Of a DNA stretch of 64,000 bases, positions 1 through 8,782 are shown one piece after another. The position numbers and the translations under genes were made by a program. Origin of the DNA: JAEUIE01 sp046350055 (GTDB lineage: Bacteria; Planctomycetota; Planctomycetia; Gemmatales; HRBIN36); NCBI GenBank assembly GCA_046350055.1, contig JAXMBC010000001.1, positions 2,170,001-2,234,000 on the forward strand, in the 5' to 3' direction. Below the pieces are notes generated by a model, which was not told the origin of the DNA, did not search any database, and was given only the letters and a program-made list of their open reading frames with translations. Within the stretch, counting starts at the first letter, position 1, and every line of letters begins with the position of its first letter.

Positions 1-755
1 CAAGATTCCCTTTTAACTGTGACCTTGCGGAACTTCATGCCAAGCGGTAGCACATCACGGGTAACACGATCACCCGCTGAAGTGAATGACCATGTGAAGT
101 CGATTTGTGGGTTGTGTTTGAGTATGGGTTGAAAATCTGGATCTTTCATCACTTCACTAAGCGGCCGATCTGTTCGAAGGCCAATCGAGATGTTCACTTT
201 GTTGCCCAATCGTGCGTTCTCTTCCACGAGCGCCGTCACGTTGTTTTTCATCCGTCGATATGAGTTCGACTGATAGATCTTCTTGTAATTTGCCTCATCA
301 AACCCGGACGTGCTTATATTTATCGTTGTCAAGCCGCTTTGAAGCACGTCAGAAATTCCAAACTTGTCGAACAATATGGCATTGGTGGTAACAAAAATAC
401 GGTCAATCTCTGGGTGTGAACGTAGATATCTGACGCGCTCCAGAAATTTCGGATCAATGAGGGCATCGCCTACTATGGGTGTCAATCCTACGGAACCACC
501 TTTTATGGCAACATAATCCGCGACCGCTTTCTTGAACACTTGATCCGTCATGAATTCGTGTTCACGCTCCTGAAACTGATAAGGACAGAAGACACATTTG
601 GCATTGCAAAGATTGGTGAACTCGAGATGTAGCTCAAATGGACGACGCGCCATGCTTGTCAGTACTGGTTCCAGTTTGTGTAAATATGCTCCAAATAGTG
701 CATCTGTCTTTCTTCGAAGGACTCGAATCACTTTGTTGAAAAATACACTATTCAC
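1..755 (-). CDS. Radical SAM protein, 3' end beyond window (partial)
   Basis: Reading the minus strand from a GTG at 755 gives an open frame of about 251 residues that runs off the window. A GAGGA Shine-Dalgarno lies about 5 bases upstream of the GTG. Roughly 50 residues in, after MARRPFELHLEFTN, comes the cluster motif CNAKCVFC (CxxxCxxC), which binds the [4Fe-4S] cluster that cleaves S-adenosylmethionine. The following text (FVTTNAILFD, INISTSGFD) fits the radical SAM barrel. A SPASM-type C-terminal domain may follow outside the window but cannot be seen. The gene follows the carbamoyltransferase on the same strand with a gap of about 117 bases. The DNA is AT-richer than most of the window. 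The substrate is unknown. Family call is good; start and function are moderate. Confidence 0.8.
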   Translation of the reverse strand, partial: MNSVFFNKVIRVLRRKTDALFGAYLHKLEPVLTSMARRPFELHLEFTNLCNAKCVFCPYQFQEREHEFMTDQVFKKAVADYVAIKGGSVGLTPIVGDALIDPKFLERVRYLRSHPEIDRIFVTTNAILFDKFGISDVLQSGLTTINISTSGFDEANYKKIYQSNSYRRMKNNVTALVEENARLGNKVNISIGLRTDRPLSEVMKDPDFQPILKHNPQIDFTWSFTSAGDRVTRDVLPLGMKFRKVTVKRES

Positions 756-872
756 ACTGTATTCCTCGGCTGACTATGGATAAACAAGATACGCAATTGG
801 AGTGGCAATCGCTAGTTCCGTGTGCAACAAATGAAGTGGAAACTCTAAACGCGGTTAAAATGTCAGTTCAAC

Positions 873-2588
873 TCAGTCTACCCTTGGCTTCTTGGAGATC
901 AAGTAGGAACCGAGCACGACGGCATCAAGTTCGCTCCTCGCCAAGGTATCGATTGCAACCTCAGGGGTGCCCACAATGGGTGAGCCATGCAGGTTGAAAC
1001 TGGTGTTCAGCAAGCCGCCTACGCCCGTACGTGCTTTGAATGCCCTGATCAGGTCACGATACTCTGGGTTGAGTTCATTCACCAGTTGCGGACGGATAGT
1101 CTGGTCAAATGGATGTGTGCCAGCACAAAGATCATTGAAGCCCGCTGGAGTGGTGTCAAAGGCTTCGATCATGTAGTACGCCCAGCCCGTCAAATTCTTG
1201 ATGTAGCGAGGAGCATCTTCTTCCAGCACTGATGCGGCAAATGGCATCCAGAAGTCACGTTGCTTGATAGCGAAGTTGAGCTTGCGAATTACTCGCAGAT
1301 CACGTGCATCTGCTAACAGACTGCGATTTCCCAGTGCGCGAGGCCCGACTTCCTCGCGGCCACTGAATCGGCCGATGATCTTGCCTTCGGTGAGGAGTTG
1401 TGCTGCTTCATCGGCCACATTGGCCATTTTGCGAAAAGGCATGCCCGAAGCTTTGGCTGCCTTCTCGCAGTCCTCATCGGTGAAGCCCAGGCCCAGGTAC
1501 ATATCCTTGGGGAGATCGAATCGGGGTGTCGTTCCCTTGTCCTTGCAGAGCTTGGCATAGCCCAGGAGTGCAGCGCCGATCGGAGTACCACCATCATCGC
1601 TGGCAGGAAAAGTGTACATCGCTTCGACTTCAGGCAATTCTCGAATCAGCTTGTTGGCTTTCACGTTGAGGAATGCTCCACCCGCTGTGGCAATCTTTCT
1701 CACCCCCGTGGCCGCAATGGCGTTCTTCACCCACTTCAGCATCATTTCTTCAAAGACCAGTTGACATGCTGCAGCAACATTGTCAAACCGGCGAGCATAG
1801 AGCCGCTTTTTGTAGTAGGCCTGGATGCCGCTGGAGACGTGTCCCGTCTTGTTGCGGAATTCCAGTCCTTCCACACCAAATGATCGGCGAAGTATATCTG
1901 CTACCGATTCCTTGTGTCCATCACCGATGAAGTCGGGGTCACCATAAGGTGCCATGCCCATGAGCTTGTATTCATGCTCGTAGGGCCGCATTCCCAGGTG
2001 GGCAGTCAGGGCGGAGTACATCCAGCCAGCCGGGCTGTGGTACTTTGGTGTTTGCGAAATGACATGAATCTCTGGACCGTCGGCTTTATTTACTGTCGCA
2101 CAGAGTCCATCGCCAGCGCCGTCGAGCGTGAGTACCGTCGCTGGTCCCTGCCAGGGACGGAAGTAATATGCGGTTGCTGCATGACACAGGTGATGATCGA
2201 AAGGAAGAACAGTCTTGTTTCCCATACCCATGCTTTCGAGGCATGCCATGAGTTCCTTGCGTTTGCGGAGACGCGAGAGCAACCAGCGGCCGAAGCGGGT
2301 AGCTGTTTGGCTGCGACCTGCCCAACTGAGAAAATTGAGCACGCTGTATACGGGCTTGTGGCCCCTGGTGGGAAATGTGGTACGAAGCTGACTTCCGAGG
2401 GCGATGAGATCGACATCCTGAGGCGAGACACCGGTGCGGCGGAAAATCTCTTTCAGTGAAATGTCAGGGATGCCAGCGTAGTTCTTGCTGTTGCGGCGGC
2501 GTTCTTCGGAGCTGTGCAGGAGCAGTTTGCCGTCCTGAATTAGGCAGGCACCAGCATCGTGTCCATCATGAATTCCCAGCACCAGCAT
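873..2588 (-). CDS. Carbamoyltransferase (NodU/CmcH family)
   Basis: A full-length 571-residue enzyme of the family that moves a carbamoyl group from carbamoyl phosphate to a hydroxyl group of a sugar or secondary metabolite via carbamoyl-adenylate. The N-terminus MLVLGIHDGHDAGACL is the usual start of the Kae1-like domain. DHHLCHA (residues 131-137) supplies metal-binding histidines and DGAGDG (156-161) the nucleotide loop. GGAFLN near residue 310 and GREEVGPRALGNRS near residue 410 open the C-terminal carbamoyl-phosphate domain. It lies just downstream of the polysaccharide operon but beyond a terminator, so it is probably transcribed separately. Decoration of the exopolysaccharide or another glycan is an inference from that position. 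Confidence 0.93.
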   Translation of the reverse strand: MLVLGIHDGHDAGACLIQDGKLLLHSSEERRRNSKNYAGIPDISLKEIFRRTGVSPQDVDLIALGSQLRTTFPTRGHKPVYSVLNFLSWAGRSQTATRFGRWLLSRLRKRKELMACLESMGMGNKTVLPFDHHLCHAATAYYFRPWQGPATVLTLDGAGDGLCATVNKADGPEIHVISQTPKYHSPAGWMYSALTAHLGMRPYEHEYKLMGMAPYGDPDFIGDGHKESVADILRRSFGVEGLEFRNKTGHVSSGIQAYYKKRLYARRFDNVAAACQLVFEEMMLKWVKNAIAATGVRKIATAGGAFLNVKANKLIRELPEVEAMYTFPASDDGGTPIGAALLGYAKLCKDKGTTPRFDLPKDMYLGLGFTDEDCEKAAKASGMPFRKMANVADEAAQLLTEGKIIGRFSGREEVGPRALGNRSLLADARDLRVIRKLNFAIKQRDFWMPFAASVLEEDAPRYIKNLTGWAYYMIEAFDTTPAGFNDLCAGTHPFDQTIRPQLVNELNPEYRDLIRAFKARTGVGGLLNTSFNLHGSPIVGTPEVAIDTLARSELDAVVLGSYLISKKPRVD

Positions 2589-2604
2589 CAGCAGGCCCTA
2601 TCAA

Positions 2605-2637
2605 CAAAAAGAACGCCGACGGAGTGCCGGTCGGCGT
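2605..2637 (-). terminator. Rho-independent terminator ending the polysaccharide operon
   Basis: On the minus strand an 8-base stem, ACGCCGAC pairing with GTCGGCGT around a 9-base loop, is followed by TCTTTTTG. It lies between the stop of the last glycosyltransferase (2699) and the start of the carbamoyltransferase (2588). Confidence 0.8.
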
Positions 2638-2698
2638 GTAGATCACTTCTGTTGAATTATGAATGTGAAGAGGAACGCCTAGTGCCTGAAGGCTGTCT

Positions 2699-3838
2699 TT
2701 ACCGGCCTTTCACAGTACCAGGCTTCTCTGATGCTATCAATCGATACGCTTCGACCAGCGGTTGTACCAGCCGATCCCAGTCGAGGTATCGTTCCGCATA
2801 GAGGCGAGCTGTTTGGCGAAGCTGATGTCGTGCCCTTTCATCGCTCAGCAGTTCTTTGATTGCCTGGGCGTAGGCTTCCGGAGACCGCGGTACTACCCTG
2901 GCTGCCCCGGCATTGGCAGCATGTCGCAGACTGCAACCTTCTGTGGCCAGCACTGCCCCGCCCACAGCAAAGGCTTCTGTTCCAGTGACGGAATTGCATT
3001 CATAATGTGACGTCAGTCCGACGAGATCAGCTTCCTTCAGCAGACTGAAGCGGTCATCGCCATACACCGGCCCGCCAAAGATGACCCAGGGAGCGATCCC
3101 CAGGTTGCAAGCAAGTTGTTTCAGCCGATGCTCTACACCAAAATCAGGGCCGATTAATAACAGCATGGGCCGCTGGGCAGGATCCAACAAAGCCACGCTT
3201 TGTAATGGCAATTCCAGCCCTTTGATCTCATCGAGCCTACCAAGGAAAAGGAGTGTCCTGCGGTCTTTGGTCTCCGGGAACTTCTGCTGGAGGATGCCCG
3301 TGGGAATTGTGTCCGGCACAGTCCCTAAACCATTCTGAGCGACGATGAAATGACGGTCAGCCAGATAGGGACGTATGGACAGGATGCCTTGCTGTTCCTC
3401 GTCGGAAAGCACATGGAAGCCGGCTGCACCCGCAATGTTCTTCTCTTCACCGAACAGGGCCGACAGTTTCTTCAGCCAGCCCCTGGTCTTGAGGCAATAG
3501 GGATCGAGCATACCTCGAGGAGTGATGAGGTAGGGCTTTCTCATACTGATGCAGCGTTTGGCCACATGGCTGGCGACGCCATTCCAGAAACTATGCACTT
3601 CCACGATATCGGCTTGACCGATCTTCTGCGTCAACTTCCATTTGGAATCTTCGTCCGGAAATGACCAGCGTGTTCGTAGCTTGAGTGGGAAATCAACTAG
3701 CTCGGGCGCGCCAGCAGCTGCTAGTCGCACCTCAAGTCCGTCCTGTTTCCGCAGCGCGTCCACAAGCGCGAGCACGCTGCGCGCGGGACCGCCTTGCTTG
3801 GGATCAATATTGGGGACGACGTGCAGAATCCGGAGCAT
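2699..3838 (-). CDS. Glycosyltransferase, GT4 family
   Basis: A 379-residue GT-B-fold enzyme. The N-terminus MLRILHVVPNIDPKQGGPARS is the typical glycine-rich donor/acceptor cleft of GT4 enzymes. The second Rossmann half begins at about residue 200 (LLFLGRLDEIKGLELPLQSV), and the C-terminal sugar-nucleotide region contains the variant SHYECNSVTGTEAFAVGG in place of the usual ExxxxxxxE. It is the last gene of the polysaccharide operon; its start is 2 bases after the stop of the polymerase gene. It should add one sugar to the lipid-linked repeat unit on the cytoplasmic face. The sugar specificity cannot be read. Confidence 0.88.
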   Translation of the reverse strand: MLRILHVVPNIDPKQGGPARSVLALVDALRKQDGLEVRLAAAGAPELVDFPLKLRTRWSFPDEDSKWKLTQKIGQADIVEVHSFWNGVASHVAKRCISMRKPYLITPRGMLDPYCLKTRGWLKKLSALFGEEKNIAGAAGFHVLSDEEQQGILSIRPYLADRHFIVAQNGLGTVPDTIPTGILQQKFPETKDRRTLLFLGRLDEIKGLELPLQSVALLDPAQRPMLLLIGPDFGVEHRLKQLACNLGIAPWVIFGGPVYGDDRFSLLKEADLVGLTSHYECNSVTGTEAFAVGGAVLATEGCSLRHAANAGAARVVPRSPEAYAQAIKELLSDERARHQLRQTARLYAERYLDWDRLVQPLVEAYRLIASEKPGTVKGR

Positions 3839-3840
3839 TG

Positions 3841-5355
3841 TTACTCCGGTCTGGGGTCGCGGGGATCACTGAAGTATAGACAAATCCACATGAAGCCAAT
3901 GGGAAAGAGGCCGGTATAGAACATCTCCGCTGTGCCGCCTCGAACGATGATGGCTGCCCAGACCGCCATCATGCCACGCATGGGTAGGGCCAGGGGATGC
4001 CCGGGACGCAGGTTGCTCAAACGGAAGTCAGCAAAGGCGCAGGCAAGTCCCATGAGTGCACCCCAAAATAATGCGCCCAAGAGGCCGAAATTGCCGTAAC
4101 CCTCAGCGGGTAAGCCGCAAGCGATCGAGACTGTTTTGACATCGAACCCGACAATTGCATTGGCAACATGGGTAAAGGGGTAAGGTTTCTCAGGCCAGTA
4201 ACGTCGAGGTACCCAGCCCAGCACAATCGGAACAAGCGATGCACCGTTCTGAAATGGTTGAACATCTGGGAAACCACTCACTACTCTTTCGTAGTCAGCA
4301 TAGATGGTGAATGCCGTAAGGGAGTTCGTATCTGATAGATCAACCTCACTTACATTAAAGCCCAATTGATCTTCCTGCAACATACCTTGATCGCGAGATG
4401 TAGAGAGATATTGCATGCCGAAGAACACAAAGAAAAGTAATAACGCGGTTACAACAGGCCTAAACTGACGCACTGCCTGGTAAGTTCCTGCATAGATCCA
4501 AGCTGTCGTCAACAAGGGAACTGCGGAGAGAAGGAACGCAGAACGCGATCCACCACTACCCATATTCATACCAATGAAGGCATTGAATATTAGGACGCTC
4601 CAGGCCAATGTCTTATTGACGCTGAATCGCAGCGGATTGGGGGCAAGAATGAGTACAACTGCTGCCGCTGCAGCAAGAAATCGGCCGTAGCTGATGAGAA
4701 CCGCAATCTGATTTCGAGTCTCATCAGCCATCATGATCACTTCGTCCTGATTAACAGCCAAGCTGCCACGCAAGATGAACATAAGTGCAAAAATGGATCT
4801 ACCGGAGGTGGCAACCACATAGACGAGGAAGAGCGCGTACATCATGATCCCAAGCGTCATCAGTTTGGTGACCCATCCGTAGTTATTTGCTTTGAGTAAA
4901 AAGGGTGTCCTGACCTGAGGTTTGCCAGCGAGAGTACGGATAGCCCAATAGCCTACTTCGAAGCCAATGACGCAAAGAACCAGGGCAAGTCCAGCCGTGA
5001 AGCGTGCATTCTCATCGATACTTCGAAAGGTTTCTGGTGAAAGAATTGGATAGGCATTGATGAAAATCAGCATGCCGGCATGAAAGCCGATACGCATGTA
5101 GGTTGTTTTGAATTGTTCACGATAATCGATTACCAGGATCGCAATGCCTGAAATGACTGTGGTCAATAAAGGCAACAAGAACGTGGTTGTTGTGCCAATC
5201 GTCAGCGAACGAACAAGCGAAATGAGTACCACAAGGCCGAAGACAATAGCCGAGATGATGCGTATGTAAGGGATGTCAGTGAGAATATCCCAATTTCGCC
5301 CTTTCGTTTTGATAGGAGCGTGGAGTGTCACTGGTGTTGCGAAGCGATTGTGCAT
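3841..5355 (-). CDS. Wzy-like oligosaccharide repeat-unit polymerase
   Basis: A 504-residue protein with about a dozen hydrophobic segments spread over its length (for example IISAIVFGLVVLISLV, ALVLCVIGFEVGYWAI, FLAAAAAVVLILAP, VTALLLFFVFFGMQYL) and a large polar loop near residues 310-400 containing GWVPRRYWPEKPYPF. This arrangement is typical of O-antigen/exopolysaccharide polymerases of the OppA/EpsG-like group, which join lipid-linked repeats on the outer face of the inner membrane. These proteins have little sequence identity, so the call rests on topology plus position between glycosyltransferase genes and near a flippase. Confidence 0.78.
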   Translation of the reverse strand: MHNRFATPVTLHAPIKTKGRNWDILTDIPYIRIISAIVFGLVVLISLVRSLTIGTTTTFLLPLLTTVISGIAILVIDYREQFKTTYMRIGFHAGMLIFINAYPILSPETFRSIDENARFTAGLALVLCVIGFEVGYWAIRTLAGKPQVRTPFLLKANNYGWVTKLMTLGIMMYALFLVYVVATSGRSIFALMFILRGSLAVNQDEVIMMADETRNQIAVLISYGRFLAAAAAVVLILAPNPLRFSVNKTLAWSVLIFNAFIGMNMGSGGSRSAFLLSAVPLLTTAWIYAGTYQAVRQFRPVVTALLLFFVFFGMQYLSTSRDQGMLQEDQLGFNVSEVDLSDTNSLTAFTIYADYERVVSGFPDVQPFQNGASLVPIVLGWVPRRYWPEKPYPFTHVANAIVGFDVKTVSIACGLPAEGYGNFGLLGALFWGALMGLACAFADFRLSNLRPGHPLALPMRGMMAVWAAIIVRGGTAEMFYTGLFPIGFMWICLYFSDPRDPRPE

Positions 5356-5359
5356 GGTA

Positions 5360-6469
5360 TTAGCGTGCGTCCATCAAGGCCAGTTGACAACTCTCAAGCA
5401 ATCCCTGTGCGAATCGTTCTGGGCCCCAATGTTGTATCAAGTTCCGGCTTGCCTGCCCCATCGTTGCCCAACGCGTGTGATGTTCAATCGCCTGCCCAAG
5501 GCTGTGAGCCATGCTGGCGATATCTATACCGTGAATCCAGCCATTTTCGCTCATGACGAGGTCGCGAGCACAGCCACAGCGATCCGATGCCAGTACGGGA
5601 AGGCCCGAAGCCATTGCTTCATTTATCACTAAGCCCCAAGGCTCGCTGAGGCTGGGCTGCCAATAGAGGTCAAGTCCCCCGTAGAAGCCCGGCATGTCAT
5701 GATAGCCGACAAATCCGGCGAATACCACCGGAGCGCGCAAATCCGCGGCGAGTTGCTTCAGTTCCGTTTCCAGTGGCCCTCGTCCGGCAAGTCTCCACTC
5801 CACATTCCAATCCGGATGTGCTTGCAGGACTTGACTGAATGCCTGCATCGCAGCTTGAAGGTTTTTCTTGGGAATAAGACGGGCTGCTGTACCGATAACC
5901 AGTTTTCTTCCTTCATGAGACTGTCGTTCAGGGATGTGAGCATAGAGGGCATTATCGACCACATCATTACCCAGTGACATGCGCTCCATAGGCATGCCTA
6001 GAGAATACAGGTACTCCTGCTGCGGATGTCCTGCCACAAACCCGGCATGCATACCTTTCACAAACCATCGCTTCACTTTTTCTTTCAAAGTGGAACGTGG
6101 ATGATCCCAAACCACAGAATCGGAGACGATCACCAGTTTGCTACGCAAGTACGACCGCATTGCCCGCAGCCACCACACAAATCGGCTGTACCAGCCATTG
6201 AGCACCAGCACATCAACCTGGTGATGCTTGATCTGCCTGAGTGTCTCGCGGAACCGCTTCACATTGCTGATCTGCTGATGCTTCGGGAAGAAACAGACCC
6301 AGTCGGAAGGACGTGCCATATCGGCAAAGGTCCAGCCATAGTCAAGAGAACCGGAGTAGAGTTCTGCTGGCACCAGCGTATGGCCAGACTGGGCAAAGCA
6401 CGCTTGGGCAGCTTTCACCGCTGTCACCTGGTGCGGAGAACAATGCTCGTACAGAATCATTGCTTTCAT
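5360..6469 (-). CDS. Glycosyltransferase, GT4 family
   Basis: A 369-residue GT-B enzyme. The N-terminal half carries a variable acceptor domain (MKAMILYEHCSPHQVTAV). The C-terminal half starts near residue 190 with LVIGTAARLIPKKNLQAAM and contains the EPWGLVINE motif (ExxxxxxxE, donor phosphate/ribose binding) followed by AMASGLPVLASD. Its ATG overlaps the stop of the preceding glycosyltransferase by four bases (ATGA, 6466-6469), which implies translational coupling, and it ends 4 bases before the polymerase gene. Specificity unknown. Confidence 0.9.
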   Translation of the reverse strand: MKAMILYEHCSPHQVTAVKAAQACFAQSGHTLVPAELYSGSLDYGWTFADMARPSDWVCFFPKHQQISNVKRFRETLRQIKHHQVDVLVLNGWYSRFVWWLRAMRSYLRSKLVIVSDSVVWDHPRSTLKEKVKRWFVKGMHAGFVAGHPQQEYLYSLGMPMERMSLGNDVVDNALYAHIPERQSHEGRKLVIGTAARLIPKKNLQAAMQAFSQVLQAHPDWNVEWRLAGRGPLETELKQLAADLRAPVVFAGFVGYHDMPGFYGGLDLYWQPSLSEPWGLVINEAMASGLPVLASDRCGCARDLVMSENGWIHGIDIASMAHSLGQAIEHHTRWATMGQASRNLIQHWGPERFAQGLLESCQLALMDAR

Positions 6470-7617
6470 GAACGAGACGCGGTTCTCATGATAGAAGTGT
6501 ACGCTTGCATGGTATGAAAAGCCTGCTGCTCTGCCGTGAATCGTGTGGCCACCCAGCTTTCTGCTGTATCCACCTGAGCAAGTACCGCTGGCGAGCGTGA
6601 GCCTGCCTCGACCATCGCACTAGCTACTTTATCGTAGCTCTCTGCTGGTTCAACACTGTTCCAGTCCCAGGGATTTTGTCGTGGTATGAGTTTAGCATTT
6701 TCCCGGGTGATGAGTGGGTACGCTGCTTCGGTATACTCTCCCGCTCCCTGCAATCCAACAATCGGAACCCGGCACAGCATGGCTTCGGCCAGCATCAGGC
6801 AGAAGGGCTGATACCGTGCCAGGAATAAGACTGTATCTAGCGCTGCATAGGCAGGCCTTACATCACTCAACGCACCTGTGAAATGCAGGCGATGTGACAA
6901 GTTTGCAGTTCGTGTTTGTTCCTCTACTGCAGATCGCAACGGACCATCACCTACGAGCACCAGATGCCAATGATGTGGCAGACGTTCCAGAACCTTTACC
7001 ACCTCCAGCACGCCATTACCTTCGGTCAGCCGGGCAACCATACCTCCCAGTAACACATCGGCAGGTAATCCTAATTGTTTCCGAGCCTGGGCTGCAGTGG
7101 GCCGTTCTTGAAAATGAGTGACATCCACGCCGTTGTAGACGACATGCACGCGATCCGCAGGCATCCAGCCGATCCGCACCGCTGTCTGCTTTGCTCCTTC
7201 GGAGATGGCGATGGCTGCGTTGCTGGTCCATCGTTTCAGGATTCCCAGAAGGTTATTTCGCTTCGACATCGTCTCCGGGATTGGGCGACCGTGGTAGTGC
7301 TCCACCCGTTTGCACGGCAGGCCAAGCGTTGCAGCGTGGATCCAGTTCACGGGATCGATGAAGTGAATAAGGTCGAATCGCTGGGTTGTGAACCACCGTC
7401 TTGTCGAAAACCAGGCTCGGCGATCCATCGCTGAACCAGCATCGAGATATCGAGGGCGGACTGGTAACGTTGCACCGATCTGACCTGGTGGGCCATATGC
7501 CACGACGAGTTGAGCCTGTACACCCAACCGAGGCAGATACTGCGCTAACAACTGTCCAACCCGGAGCGATCCTCCAGCACTCGGATCATCGCGATATACC
7601 ACGAGTGCGATTCGCAT
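6466..7617 (-). CDS. Glycosyltransferase, GT4 family
   Basis: A 383-residue GT-B enzyme: MRIALVVYRDDPSAGGSLRVGQ opens the first Rossmann fold, HVVYNGVDVTHF near residue 160 marks the interdomain boundary, and the second domain contains GMVARLTEGNGVLEVVKVL and FLARYQPFCLMLAEAMLCRVPIVG with the conserved glutamate. It starts 28 bases after the upstream glycosyltransferase stop and overlaps the next gene by ATGA. It is part of the same operon. Sugar and linkage are not predictable from sequence. Confidence 0.9.
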   Translation of the reverse strand: MRIALVVYRDDPSAGGSLRVGQLLAQYLPRLGVQAQLVVAYGPPGQIGATLPVRPRYLDAGSAMDRRAWFSTRRWFTTQRFDLIHFIDPVNWIHAATLGLPCKRVEHYHGRPIPETMSKRNNLLGILKRWTSNAAIAISEGAKQTAVRIGWMPADRVHVVYNGVDVTHFQERPTAAQARKQLGLPADVLLGGMVARLTEGNGVLEVVKVLERLPHHWHLVLVGDGPLRSAVEEQTRTANLSHRLHFTGALSDVRPAYAALDTVLFLARYQPFCLMLAEAMLCRVPIVGLQGAGEYTEAAYPLITRENAKLIPRQNPWDWNSVEPAESYDKVASAMVEAGSRSPAVLAQVDTAESWVATRFTAEQQAFHTMQAYTSIMRTASRS

Positions 7618-7645
7618 TCAAAATCCTAATGGCGATAGTGTCCGA

Positions 7646-8782
7646 CTATACACGATCACTCAGGGCCTTGACCATCGCCTGTGCTCGTGTCTCCCATGTC
7701 TCCAACTGGCTGTTCTTCCAGCGAACAGCCTCATACCCGTCACTGAAACCATTCTTCTCTAATTGTTGTATTGCGTCCACAAACTCTTCCACAGTCTCCA
7801 CTAATTGTACTAATGGTGGCTTCTCCAGTAGTTCAGCAAAGCCTTTGGTGGCCAACATGGGACGGCAGGCTGCCAGGTGTTCATAGAAACGCGTCGAACT
7901 ACCCGAATAGGTTGGCTCCACCGCGCGATAGGGAAGGAATGAGATATCCACTGCCCGTGCATAAGCTGCCAGGTCGCCATAAGGCTTGTAGCCCACGAAG
8001 CGGACACGGTCGCCAGTCTGCTGCAACATTTGCCTCGCGGCGCGATGATCTGCTTCTGCCACCGGCATGTCAGTCGGTCCGACAAATGCCCAGGAGTACG
8101 AAGGCAATCGGGCCACTGCGTTCGCAAGAAAGATCCAGTCCATGTTGCGAGCCAGGTTGCCAATCACACCGATGATCGGGCGAGGCAAGTCTGCCAAATC
8201 CGCAGGTAATGGTCCAGGCTGCCCGGGAGCAGCAGGCAACAGGTTCTCTGAACGAGTCGCCATGGGTGAGATCACAATCTTCTTATCCGGGCAACCTGCC
8301 ATCTCCAGAAGATAGTCACGTCCTCGGCTTGAGACCGGGCAGACCAGCGTGGCATGTTGACACATCAATCGATCATAGGCATTGATGTATTCAGGATCAT
8401 CGCCCCATGCATAGTAGAGATCACTCATGTAGTAAACGACTGGACCCTGCCACAGTCTGGCTACATCCGCATAGTGGGGAGAGGAGCAGAGCAGGACAGC
8501 ATTGGATTGTGTCGATTGCAATCGCTTCACCATACGTTCTGCTTCCCCGGCCCACTGTCGTACAGGCCAGCGGGCGAAGCCTCGCTGCAGGGGAAAGTGC
8601 GTTATTGACAATAATGGGTTTTGCAGGGTTTCCGTATAAACCTTGCGGCGCAGACGACCAGACCATGTGATATCTGGTTGCCAGGCGTGCAGCGATACTT
8701 CCTTTGCCAGCGCGTTGGCAAACTCCTTTACCCAGATAGCTCGTGCATCCAGAAGATGCCAGTGCTGACGCTTGTCAATCAT
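7646..8782 (-). CDS. Glycosyltransferase, GT1/GT4-like
   Basis: About 378 residues from the ATG at 8782 (an in-frame GTG at 8785 is also possible). The start overlaps the TGA of the flippase gene (TGATG), a coupled arrangement. The middle contains CPVSSRGRDYLLEMAG and IIGVIGNLARNMDWIFLANAVARLP, typical of the hinge of this group. The C-terminal part has VDISFLPYRAVEPTYSGSST, where the sugar-nucleotide site usually sits. It resembles the glycosyltransferases of exopolysaccharide clusters that contain TuaH-like domains. Specificity is unknown. Confidence 0.85.
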   Translation of the reverse strand: MIDKRQHWHLLDARAIWVKEFANALAKEVSLHAWQPDITWSGRLRRKVYTETLQNPLLSITHFPLQRGFARWPVRQWAGEAERMVKRLQSTQSNAVLLCSSPHYADVARLWQGPVVYYMSDLYYAWGDDPEYINAYDRLMCQHATLVCPVSSRGRDYLLEMAGCPDKKIVISPMATRSENLLPAAPGQPGPLPADLADLPRPIIGVIGNLARNMDWIFLANAVARLPSYSWAFVGPTDMPVAEADHRAARQMLQQTGDRVRFVGYKPYGDLAAYARAVDISFLPYRAVEPTYSGSSTRFYEHLAACRPMLATKGFAELLEKPPLVQLVETVEEFVDAIQQLEKNGFSDGYEAVRWKNSQLETWETRAQAMVKALSDRV

